Origin: CAJQPP01 sp963793465
GTDB taxonomy: Bacteria; Planctomycetota; Planctomycetia; Pirellulales; Pirellulaceae
Assembly (NCBI GenBank): GCA_963793465.1
Contig: CAWCAJ010000001.1
Coordinates: 744,001 to 808,000 of the forward strand
Length of the DNA stretch: 64,000 bases
Direction of reading: 5' to 3'
Below, one piece after another: positions 36,789 to 43,793 of this stretch. The first letter of the stretch is position 1. Each line of letters starts with the position of its first letter. The translations under genes and the position numbers were made by a program. The notes below the pieces were generated by a model. It had not been told where the DNA came from and searched no databases. It saw nothing but the letters and a program-made list of their open reading frames with translations.

Positions 36789-37609
36789 AACTGCAACCTC
36801 CCGCTGTCCGGGACGGATTGGCGTCTTTCCTCTAGGGCCTCGTTGATCGATTTGTTGGTCAAAGCCGCGAACACCCGCAGCTTGCCTTCGTACACCTCAC
36901 TCAACAGTTCGGGGTCCAGGACCTGGTCCGGCGAGCCAAAGGCAAACATCCTTTGCTTCAACAGGATCAGGGAATCAAAGTACTCGGCGGCCGTTTCCAG
37001 ATCATGGTGCACCACCACCATCGTCTTGCCCTTCTCACGAGCCTGCGTCAGCACATTCAGAATGGCCCGTTCCGTGGCGGCATCCACCCCGGCGAAGGGC
37101 TCATCCAACAGGAGAATATCTGCGTCCTGTGCCAGCGCCCGGGCCATGAACACCCGCTGTTGTTGCCCGCCTGACAACTGCCCGATTTGGCGTTTGGCAA
37201 ACGCCGTCATGCGGACCTGCTGCAACGCTCGATCTGCCAACGCATAATCGTTGCGGGACATGTCCTGCCACCAGCGCTTGGTACCATAGCGTCCCATTAG
37301 AGCGACTTCACGCACGGTCACGGGAAAATCCCAGTCCACCGAACCCCGTTGCGGCACGTAAGCCACCTGGCCTTTGACTCGCGATACATCCTGGCCAAGA
37401 ATCTTTACCCAACCGACATCCGGTTTGACAAAGCCCAGGATGGACTTGATCAATGTCGATTTGCCTGAACCATTGGGCCCGATCACACCCACCAATTGCC
37501 CAGTCGGGATGGAAACCGAGACGTCCAGCAATGCCGGAACCGGTCCATAACTGACTGTCAAATTCTCAACCTCGATTGCCGCTGGCGATTTGGTGCCCGG
37601 GGATGTCAT
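36785..37609 (-). CDS. Metal ABC transporter, ATP-binding protein
   Basis: The ATPase of a Mn/Zn/Fe importer. Walker A is GPNGSGKST, the Q-loop lies in VAYVPQRGSVDWDFPVTV (the PQR-DWDFP wording is typical of the Mn/Zn group), the signature is LSGGQQQR, Walker B is ILLLDEPFAGVD and the switch His is in MVVVHHDLET. It has 274 residues and is cytoplasmic. Its stop overlaps the start of the permease-repressor gene (ATGA). The gene before it is the unknown anchored protein at 37.7-38.3 kb, with a gap of about 135 bases. Confidence 0.95.
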   Translation of the reverse strand: MTSPGTKSPAAIEVENLTVSYGPVPALLDVSVSIPTGQLVGVIGPNGSGKSTLIKSILGFVKPDVGWVKILGQDVSRVKGQVAYVPQRGSVDWDFPVTVREVALMGRYGTKRWWQDMSRNDYALADRALQQVRMTAFAKRQIGQLSGGQQQRVFMARALAQDADILLLDEPFAGVDAATERAILNVLTQAREKGKTMVVVHHDLETAAEYFDSLILLKQRMFAFGSPDQVLDPELLSEVYEGKLRVFAALTNKSINEALEERRQSVPDSGRLQL

Positions 37610-37745
37610 GATTTGCTTTCTGCCCTGTTGTCCTGTTGGCGTTTATGGTTCGCTGCCCCAATAACCGGGGTGCGGCGGTGTTTTTCCCGGAATGTCCTGG
37701 ACCGGCCCCCTGATCCGGGGGCGCGACCCGGGATCGGGGCCCGCT

Positions 37746-38282
37746 CTATTCCTGGTGGGTTGCGTGAGAATCCCGTACCTGGATTCTCACCAAATCTCCG
37801 AATGGCCCCGCAACATCTGACCAGATCAATTGATGGGCAACCTCATGCTCATCGCGAAAAACCGCTACCTTGACACAACGAGCTATCATCCCCCGGTCGT
37901 CAGTTGTGTTTGGTCCTTCCAGGCGGAACGCATCCTTGATCGGTTCGCCGGGTTCCTCGACCGGCGTCACCTGGACATGAAAGTCATTCCAGCCCTGTTG
38001 CACATCCGGAATTGAATCCACCTGCAGCGCTTCCCCGGCGGAAACGTGACCCTGACGTTCCAACAAGATGCGATCGCGAAAACCCACCTTGACCGCGGGA
38101 AACCCAAACGCGTTGCCTGCACAGGGAAAGGTACACATCACACGCAGGCTGTAGTTGCCCCCCGCAGCGGTTTCTACGAACTGCACGGGTACGGGCTTGA
38201 TCTGATCAGTAAACTCGGCATAACGCCAGACGCATAACAAAATGGCCGCTGCCAGGATGACCGCCAGGGAGGTACGAATCAT
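37746..38282 (-). CDS. Anchored protein of unknown function in the metal-uptake operon
   Basis: 178 residues with one N-terminal membrane helix (SLAVILAAAILLCVWRYA) and then a soluble, beta-rich domain of no family I know. Two Cys lie close together (VMCTFPCAGNAFGFP) and a third in ARCVKV, as could suit a redox or metal site outside the cytoplasm. It begins two bases after the substrate-binding-protein stop, so it is surely part of the operon, though it is not a usual component of such transporters. A role in handing metal over, or in controlling the system, is guesswork. Confidence 0.8.
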   Translation of the reverse strand: MIRTSLAVILAAAILLCVWRYAEFTDQIKPVPVQFVETAAGGNYSLRVMCTFPCAGNAFGFPAVKVGFRDRILLERQGHVSAGEALQVDSIPDVQQGWNDFHVQVTPVEEPGEPIKDAFRLEGPNTTDDRGMIARCVKVAVFRDEHEVAHQLIWSDVAGPFGDLVRIQVRDSHATHQE

Positions 38283-38284
38283 GA

Positions 38285-39172
38285 TTACTTCAGGGCCGCA
38301 ACAATGGTCAACACATTCTCTCTCATCATACCAAGGTAGGTCTCCCCCGCCGTGCCGGCGGGGCCCATGGCATCCGAATACAGGTTACCACCGATGGCCA
38401 CACCCGCATCCCGGGCAATCTCGCTGATCATCCGCTGGTCCAGGGAAGTCTCCACAAAAATACTGCGGACCCCGGTTTTGCGAATGGAATTCACGACTTC
38501 CTGTCGGCGATTCAGGCTGATCCCTCCGATCTCTTCCGTGGTCCAACCCGCCGGGCTGATGGCTTGAAATCCATAGGTTCGACAAAAGTAGCCGAAAGCG
38601 TCATGATGTGTCACCAATACTCGTCGTTCCGCCGGAATTTGACTGACCTGACTGTCAATCCAGTTATTCAGAGCATTCAGCTGACCGAGGTAAAGCGCGG
38701 CCCGTTGTTGAAAACGATGCGCGTTCTGGGGATCCAGCTTGCTGACGGCGTCCAGGATATTTCGCACATAGATGGCCGCATTGGCAGGATCAAACCAGGC
38801 GTGAGGGTCACTCACCACTTCCTGGCTATCTTCAATCGTCAGGGGACGCACTCCCTGAACGCAGGTGACAATCTGTTTGCTGTTATTTTCCGCCAGCCGC
38901 TGCATCCACTCACCACCTTCCAGATGCCAGCCGTTTTGCAGGCAAAGATCGGCCCGCTTGACCATTTGGGCATCTTCGATCCGAGTTTCGTAGGTATGAG
39001 GATCCTGTCCTGGCGCCAGCACGCAGAGGACTTCCCAGTCGTCACCCACAATCTGCCGGGCAAAGTCGGCAATCTGCGTGGTACTGCACACGACCGTTTT
39101 TTTCTGGGCCCAGCACGAGTCGGTCAGCAAACCAGCCAAAACGATGGTTGCCAGAAACAAGTAACGGAACAT
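38285..39172 (-). CDS. Metal ABC transporter, substrate-binding protein (TroA/ZnuA family)
   Basis: The cluster A-I binding protein that captures the metal in the periplasm. A signal peptide (LFLATIVLAGLLTDSCWA) precedes two lobes joined by a long helix. Expected ligands are His59 (PGQDPHTYE), His124 (SDPHAWFD), His190 (THHDAFGY) and Asp267 (YSDAMG), the three-His/one-Asp set of TroA-like proteins. There is no His-rich loop of the kind found in ZnuA, so manganese, iron or mixed specificity is more likely than zinc alone. It is the first gene of a run with the unknown protein, ATPase and permease-repressor. Confidence 0.94.
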   Translation of the reverse strand: MFRYLFLATIVLAGLLTDSCWAQKKTVVCSTTQIADFARQIVGDDWEVLCVLAPGQDPHTYETRIEDAQMVKRADLCLQNGWHLEGGEWMQRLAENNSKQIVTCVQGVRPLTIEDSQEVVSDPHAWFDPANAAIYVRNILDAVSKLDPQNAHRFQQRAALYLGQLNALNNWIDSQVSQIPAERRVLVTHHDAFGYFCRTYGFQAISPAGWTTEEIGGISLNRRQEVVNSIRKTGVRSIFVETSLDQRMISEIARDAGVAIGGNLYSDAMGPAGTAGETYLGMMRENVLTIVAALK

Positions 39173-39393
39173 GGCCTCCGCCTTCCTTTTCCGGTTTTGG
39201 GAGCAATTGGAGAGTGGTTGGTCGATCGAGCAGCACAGCTCGATTCGGCAGGTCTCAGGATTCTATGGGGCCTTAAATCACGGGTCAACGCGATGGACCG
39301 TGCCAAAAACCGGCAGAACTCCCCATCACAGTGAACCTTGCCTATGGTAAAAATGTCCTGGCTGCCTGAATCACCCGTTTCGGAGCAGGCAGC

Positions 39394-39846
39394 ATGAACC
39401 AACCAGCAACCCGCATTCCAACCACGAACCGAACCTTGACCGATACACCGTCACCCTATGCCGCCATCGACCGCAGGAACCCCCAACGCAGTTTGCAGTT
39501 GGCTTTGGCTGCTGCGCGGACGGCAGCCGAAAACGGAGGCACCGACATCAAGGTACTCGACATGAGCCGGCAAACCGCACTGTTCGATTATTTTGTGATT
39601 GCCACCGGTACCAGTCGGCGGCAACTGCACGCCATCAGTGAGGAGATCGACCATAAGCTGGAAGACGACCTGAACGATAAACGCATGAACATCGATGGTT
39701 ACGATGAAAGCCGCTGGATCGTACTGGATTACGGAACGGTGGTCGTGCACCTGTTCGACAGCGATACGCGTGACTTCTACAGCCTGGAGCGGCTGTGGGC
39801 CGATGCCGAACCCGTGGATTTGACCGAGTTGCTCAAGGATGTCTAG
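39394..39846 (+). CDS. rsfS: Ribosome silencing factor RsfS
   Basis: RsfS binds protein uL14 on the large subunit and blocks joining of the subunits when nutrients are scarce. The 150-residue protein has the family core: LDMSRQTALFDYFVIATGTSRRQLHAISEEI and then DGYDESRWIVLDYGTVVVHLFDSDTRDFYSLERLWADAE. A 30-residue lead rich in Thr and Pro precedes it. GGAG lies about 11 bases before ATG 39394. It is divergent from the metal-uptake operon and not next to nadD, the common neighbour. Confidence 0.95.
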   Translation: MNQPATRIPTTNRTLTDTPSPYAAIDRRNPQRSLQLALAAARTAAENGGTDIKVLDMSRQTALFDYFVIATGTSRRQLHAISEEIDHKLEDDLNDKRMNIDGYDESRWIVLDYGTVVVHLFDSDTRDFYSLERLWADAEPVDLTELLKDV

Positions 39847-39981
39847 AGTCCGGCTCCACCACCCGCCACACCCTGCCTGGCTTCCTGCCCCTTGGTTGGC
39901 CGCGACTGCGTTCTGAGTTGGGTCCGGCGGAAACGCCAGGTTCCGGCCCTGAGGCACTATTGTGACGCGTGCTGACTCGAA

Positions 39982-40050
39982 GTAGCGTGTTTGCGTTCCA
40001 AAGGTGCGACAAAAGAACGCGGCACACGCTACATGTCCCTGCGACTCGCT
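39982..40050. repeat. Inverted and dispersed repeat abutting the mobA stop
   Basis: GTAGCGTGT (39982-39990) and ACACGCTAC (40024-40032) form a nine-pair inverted repeat with a 33-base loop. The stretch from 40019, GCGGCACACGCTACATGTCC followed by CTGCGAC, also matches 9552-9578. The mobA stop begins at 40051-40053, so on the minus strand this is the mobA 3' untranslated region. Confidence 0.65.
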
Positions 40051-40686
40051 CTAGGTCAACTCACGCAGCAACGAGGCGTATTCTTCCTGCGTATTGATGT
40101 TTCGCAGGGTTTGCAAAGTGGGATCCAAAACGCGGAGTTCTGCTTCGCTGATGGCCCTCAGCTGAATGCTGCTCAACAGGTCCTTGACCCGCAATTGCTG
40201 CTGATCCACCATTTGGGACACCCGTTCGATGACGGAAGTGCGGTAGACGGCGGTCAAGGGGTAGGACTGACCCCGGACGACGGGGACGGCCGCATCCCAT
40301 TGGTCCTGACGTTCCAGGCGGTCGACCATTGCCCGGTAAACCTGTGGCACTACCAGCGGGGCGTCGCAGGTACCCACCAGGACCATTTCGTATTCTGACA
40401 GGGATTGCAACCCGACCCGGAGCCCCTCCAGGGGTCCGTAGTCCGCATGCTGATCGCGTACCACACGGTCAAAGGAAACCTGCGGTGACCAATCAGATGC
40501 CCGCCCCATCACCAATACCGTTCGGCAACACATGCCGGCAAATACCTTGTGTACTCTCTGCAAAACGGTTTCCGAACCCAATGGCAACAAGGCCTTGTCC
40601 CGGCCCATGCGGCGGGAACGTCCACCCGCCAGGATCAGGCCCGGGTATGGCAGGGTCAGGTGTTGAGTATCCGGTGAATCGGACAT
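40051..40686 (-). CDS. mobA: Molybdenum cofactor guanylyltransferase
   Basis: MobA joins GMP to molybdopterin to give the bis-MGD form of the cofactor. The nucleotide-binding start is LILAGGRSRRMGRDKALLPLG; the further family pieces VLVGTCDAPLV and YPLTAVYR are present. 211 residues from ATG 40686; a TTG three codons earlier is possible. The gene is divergent from fhcC with 38 bases between starts. Formylmethanofuran dehydrogenase needs a molybdenum or tungsten pterin cofactor, so the pairing makes sense, though it may also serve other enzymes. Confidence 0.93.
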   Translation of the reverse strand: MSDSPDTQHLTLPYPGLILAGGRSRRMGRDKALLPLGSETVLQRVHKVFAGMCCRTVLVMGRASDWSPQVSFDRVVRDQHADYGPLEGLRVGLQSLSEYEMVLVGTCDAPLVVPQVYRAMVDRLERQDQWDAAVPVVRGQSYPLTAVYRTSVIERVSQMVDQQQLRVKDLLSSIQLRAISEAELRVLDPTLQTLRNINTQEEYASLLRELT

Positions 40687-40724
40687 AATGTTCAACTCAC
40701 GGTGTCACGGAGAAGGCGGTAACC

Positions 40725-41531
40725 ATGATCAGGCTGGAACAAAAACAGACGAGCAACACGTTGATCGAAGTTTTCTCGATCCATCCGTCGGCTCTCCGGG
40801 ATCTTTCCCTGGACCAGGTGCAAAAGCAACCCGTGTTTCTGGGAAACCAACAGGTGGAACTGGGCGAATGGTTCAGTGTAACAGGGGACCCCTCCGATCT
40901 GCACCACCAGTGGGCGGGCGATCTCAGAAACGTGGGCGGGATAGGTTTCCAGATGGACTGCGGCTGGATCCAGGTTGAGGGATCGGTGGGCAACCACCTG
41001 GGGAGTCGCATGAGCGGCGGTTCCATTCAGGTTTTGGGAGACGCTGGTGATTTTACGGGAGCCGAGATGACGGGCGGATTGATCCATCTGCGGGGCAACT
41101 CAGGTGACTCCCCGGGGGCTGCCTACGATGACGGTCAAAACGGACAGAATGGGGGCGTCATCCTGATAGAAGGTTCGGCCGGAAACAGCCTCGGCAAAGC
41201 CATGCGTCGTGGCTTGATTGCAGTGGCCGGCGATGTGCAAGATGACTGTGGATACAGCATGCGTGCCGGAACCATCGTGGTGCTGGGGCAAGTGGGTAAA
41301 CACCTGGGAGCGGAGATGATTCGAGGCAGCCTTTGCCTGTTGCAGGAACCTGCCGAACGGTATCCCGGGTTTGCCGACGGAGGTTGGCAATCGCTGACCA
41401 TGCCGCGGCTGTTGAATAACTACCTGCGCGAATTGGGATTCCCGCACTCGCTGGAGGCGGCCCGATGGCGAATACTGCACGGCGATTTATTGTGCGGTGG
41501 CCGCGGTGAAGTATTGATCGCGGCTCCTTGA
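40725..41531 (+). CDS. fhcC: Formylmethanofuran dehydrogenase / formyltransferase-hydrolase complex subunit C
   Basis: The protein is a right-handed beta-helix made of short GxxxG-type repeats (GSVGNHLGSRMSGGSIQVLG, GSAGNSLGKAMRRGLIAVAG, GQVGKHLGAEMIRGSLCLL), as in subunit C of the methanofuran enzymes and the C-terminal domain of glutamate synthase. The 268 residues, without amidotransferase domain, point to FwdC/FhcC. In methylotrophs and planctomycetes the Fhc complex works in the tetrahydromethanopterin-linked C1 pathway that turns formaldehyde into formate. AAGG lies 12 bases before the ATG. The other fhc genes are not in the window. Confidence 0.9.
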   Translation: MIRLEQKQTSNTLIEVFSIHPSALRDLSLDQVQKQPVFLGNQQVELGEWFSVTGDPSDLHHQWAGDLRNVGGIGFQMDCGWIQVEGSVGNHLGSRMSGGSIQVLGDAGDFTGAEMTGGLIHLRGNSGDSPGAAYDDGQNGQNGGVILIEGSAGNSLGKAMRRGLIAVAGDVQDDCGYSMRAGTIVVLGQVGKHLGAEMIRGSLCLLQEPAERYPGFADGGWQSLTMPRLLNNYLRELGFPHSLEAARWRILHGDLLCGGRGEVLIAAP

Positions 41532-41586
41532 ACGGACAGCAGAGCGGCCTCGATCTCCAACCCAACGCAGCCGTATCCGCAAGAAC

Positions 41587-41602
41587 TCAAAACCCACAAC
41601 TC
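41587..41602. repeat. 16-base direct repeat flanking the intron (second copy 43600-43615)
   Basis: TCAAAACCCACAACTC is found identically on both sides of the group II intron, about 20 and 60 bases from its ends. Group II introns do not make target duplications, so the copies are more likely parts of a local or dispersed repeat that existed before the intron arrived. Confidence 0.7.
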
Positions 41603-41623
41603 CGCGTAGCTGACAACTCTGCG

Positions 41624-43541
41624 ATAGGGGTAGGGACGGCGGGTTAGGCCGCCCCTCCCTCCAAACCGTGCGTGCGGTTTTCCCGCACACGGCTATCCAG
41701 TCAGTAGTTTACAGATTGAGCGAACCGAAAGTGAGCCTCTCGCAGACTATAGAGACCCGCCTTCGTAAAGTACGCATTGGGCCAGCGTTGATGACGTGGT
41801 AGACGCGCGGGGTTCTTCCTGTGACGCTTCAGCAGCAACCGCCTGAGTCGGCGGCGGATTTGAAGGTCGAGGTCGTAGCAGATCGTCCAGCGACAGTGAC
41901 GAAAGTATCCGAACCAGCCGATGAGTGTTCGGTTCAGTTCAGAAGCAATCATCTTAATCGAACCCGACCGCTTGCGCAGCGTCAGCTCGTTGATCCGCGT
42001 CTTCATCTTCGCAAGGCTTTCGCGGCGGGGATAGATCTTGTCCCCGCGAAACGAGTAGCCCAGAAACGCGAAGCTCTTGACGCGACTGTCGACGATCTTA
42101 GTCTTCGTCGGATGCAAGGTCAGACCTGCCTGCTCGACCCACTCGGTGATCATCTGCAAAGCCGATTCTGCCTCGAACTGGCTACGGCACAACACGACAA
42201 AGTCGTCGGCGTAACGCACCATCTCAAAGCCTTCTTCGGCCATCTGATGATCCAGCGGGTTAAGGTACAGGTTCGACAACACGGGTGAAAGAACCGCCCC
42301 CTGGGGCACACCGGCGATCGGCGTCCACTGGCGGAGTTCCTCCAGAATGTCCTGATCAAGAAACAACTTGAGCAGCTTCAGCATCCGTGAGTCCGAAATA
42401 TGCTCTTTGACCAAGGCCAGCAAGCGGTCTTTCGGAATCGAATCGAAGTAACCTTTTAAGTCCGCATCGACCACGTAAACATAACCTTCCTGAAGCTTCT
42501 GCTCGACGACACGCAGGGCGTCGTGAGCACCGACTCCGTGGCGAAAGCCGAAGCTCCGCTCATGGAACTGGTGATCCAGAATCGGTTCGATCACATCAAG
42601 CATCGCCCTTTGGACGACGCGGTCGCGGACCGTCGGAATGCCCAGCGGGCGAGTCTCGTTCGGTCTTCCCGGTTTGGGAATGTGAACTCGGCGAACCGCA
42701 CTGGGGCGATAGGTTTGGGCTTTGATCTCTTCGGAGAGATTGCGTGTCTCCACTAACAGATGCTCTTCGAATGCTTCACAGCTTTGCCCATCCACTCCCG
42801 CCGCTTTCTTCTTACCGGTCACCTTGCGGGCGGCCGCATAAAGATTCAGCGGATCGTAAACCTTATCAATCAACGAATGCCACTTGCCTCCTTTCACTTT
42901 GTCATTCAAAAGTGTCGTCAACATTCGGTCAGTCCAGACAGCAGGCTGAGCCCACCGATCAATCGTCGGTGTCTCTCCAGTCGGTTTAGCCGAAAACGGC
43001 ACTCGTTCTGGTAAAGGGTCTTTCAACTTGCTTTTCATGTGTGTGGTCTTTCCGAATCTACCTTCCTGCCTCCCTTGGCTCGCACCGGGTTTGGTTCCCG
43101 GCGGTCATCACTACTATGAAGGCTCTGAATCCTCGGCTCGCGCGTCAAAGGTCTGCACGCCGCCGAGGCCTCCCTGCTTATCTCGATTGAACTTCCGAAC
43201 ATTCCGTCTCTAACAACCCTACTGCCATTTCGCGACACTCGGCTTTCATCGTTACCGTTTCAATCGCCGTTGTCGCTGCCGCTGGACCCCTGCGGTTAAT
43301 ACCGCCACCCGGAGTTGGGCCGCGTCGTGGATCCTTCAGCGGTCAGGGTTCGCGTTTTACTAGCACGCTCCCCGACAGGCTTGGCCAATATCAAGTTCGC
43401 TTTCGCTACGGACTGTTCGTTCGTCTCAGGTTGCTCTCCACCCTTTCTGTTGAAAACGCAGTTACCATAAACTACGGGGACGCAACGGATTCCCCGATCG
43501 GGACTTGCACCCGACAATTCAATCGCCTTCACAGGCGCACT
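41624..43541 (-). mobile_element. Group II intron
   Basis: On the minus strand the 5' end GTGCGCCTGTGAAGGCGATT fits the conserved intron start, followed by a structured leader of about 500 bases with GGGTGCAAGTCCCG and similar domain I pieces. The 3' part contains a domain V-like hairpin, AGCCGTGTGCGGGAAAACCG with CACGCACGGTT, about 41660-41693, then a domain VI-like hairpin and the end CCCCTAT. It encodes one reverse transcriptase. The 1.9 kb length and an ORF without an evident endonuclease domain suggest a class C type. The upstream exon side holds the palindrome at 43545-43564, which fits the habit of that class of inserting next to hairpins. Confidence 0.88.
41701..43038 (-). CDS. ltrA: Group II intron-encoded reverse transcriptase/maturase
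   Basis: The enzyme splices and moves its host intron. Reverse-transcriptase blocks appear in order: RPLGIPTVRDRVVQRAM, FRHGVGAHDAL, DADLKGYFDSI with a catalytic Asp, GVPQGAVLSPVLSNLYL, and YADD at 276-279 with the other two Asp. The maturase X domain follows (LNRTLIGWFGYFRHC). The last 40 residues are basic, and no HNH endonuclease is evident. It looks intact at 445 residues. Confidence 0.96.
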   Translation of the reverse strand: MKSKLKDPLPERVPFSAKPTGETPTIDRWAQPAVWTDRMLTTLLNDKVKGGKWHSLIDKVYDPLNLYAAARKVTGKKKAAGVDGQSCEAFEEHLLVETRNLSEEIKAQTYRPSAVRRVHIPKPGRPNETRPLGIPTVRDRVVQRAMLDVIEPILDHQFHERSFGFRHGVGAHDALRVVEQKLQEGYVYVVDADLKGYFDSIPKDRLLALVKEHISDSRMLKLLKLFLDQDILEELRQWTPIAGVPQGAVLSPVLSNLYLNPLDHQMAEEGFEMVRYADDFVVLCRSQFEAESALQMITEWVEQAGLTLHPTKTKIVDSRVKSFAFLGYSFRGDKIYPRRESLAKMKTRINELTLRKRSGSIKMIASELNRTLIGWFGYFRHCRWTICYDLDLQIRRRLRRLLLKRHRKNPARLPRHQRWPNAYFTKAGLYSLREAHFRFAQSVNY

Positions 43542-43544
43542 AGC

Positions 43545-43564
43545 TGAATTCGCAAGAATTCAGA
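43545..43564. repeat. Perfect palindromic hairpin next to the intron 5' end
   Basis: CTGAATTC and GAATTCAG form an eight-pair stem around GCAA, ending three bases before the intron's 5' boundary (43541). It is likely the recognition hairpin of the insertion site; a T-run is missing, so it is not a usual terminator. Confidence 0.8.
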
Positions 43565-43793
43565 CCCGAACAACCCCAAACCCCTCCATCCAAAAAAATC
43601 AAAACCCACAACTCAACACACTTCCATTCGCAAAAATTCACACCGAAAGGCTGTCTACCCGCACTCCTCTCACCTCAACGGCGATTGATCGAATCGCGGC
43701 TCCCAGATGCGGAACCCATTCCGGCTCTGGAATTTCCAGCACGGGCACAGGAACGCGTTCTGGTCATAACTGATCTACGCGGAAAACCGTGGA

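Noticed and set aside
41587..43615. Flanking 16-base repeats as target-site duplication of a transposon
   Set aside because: They lie at unequal distance from the ends, and the element is a group II intron, which does not create duplications.
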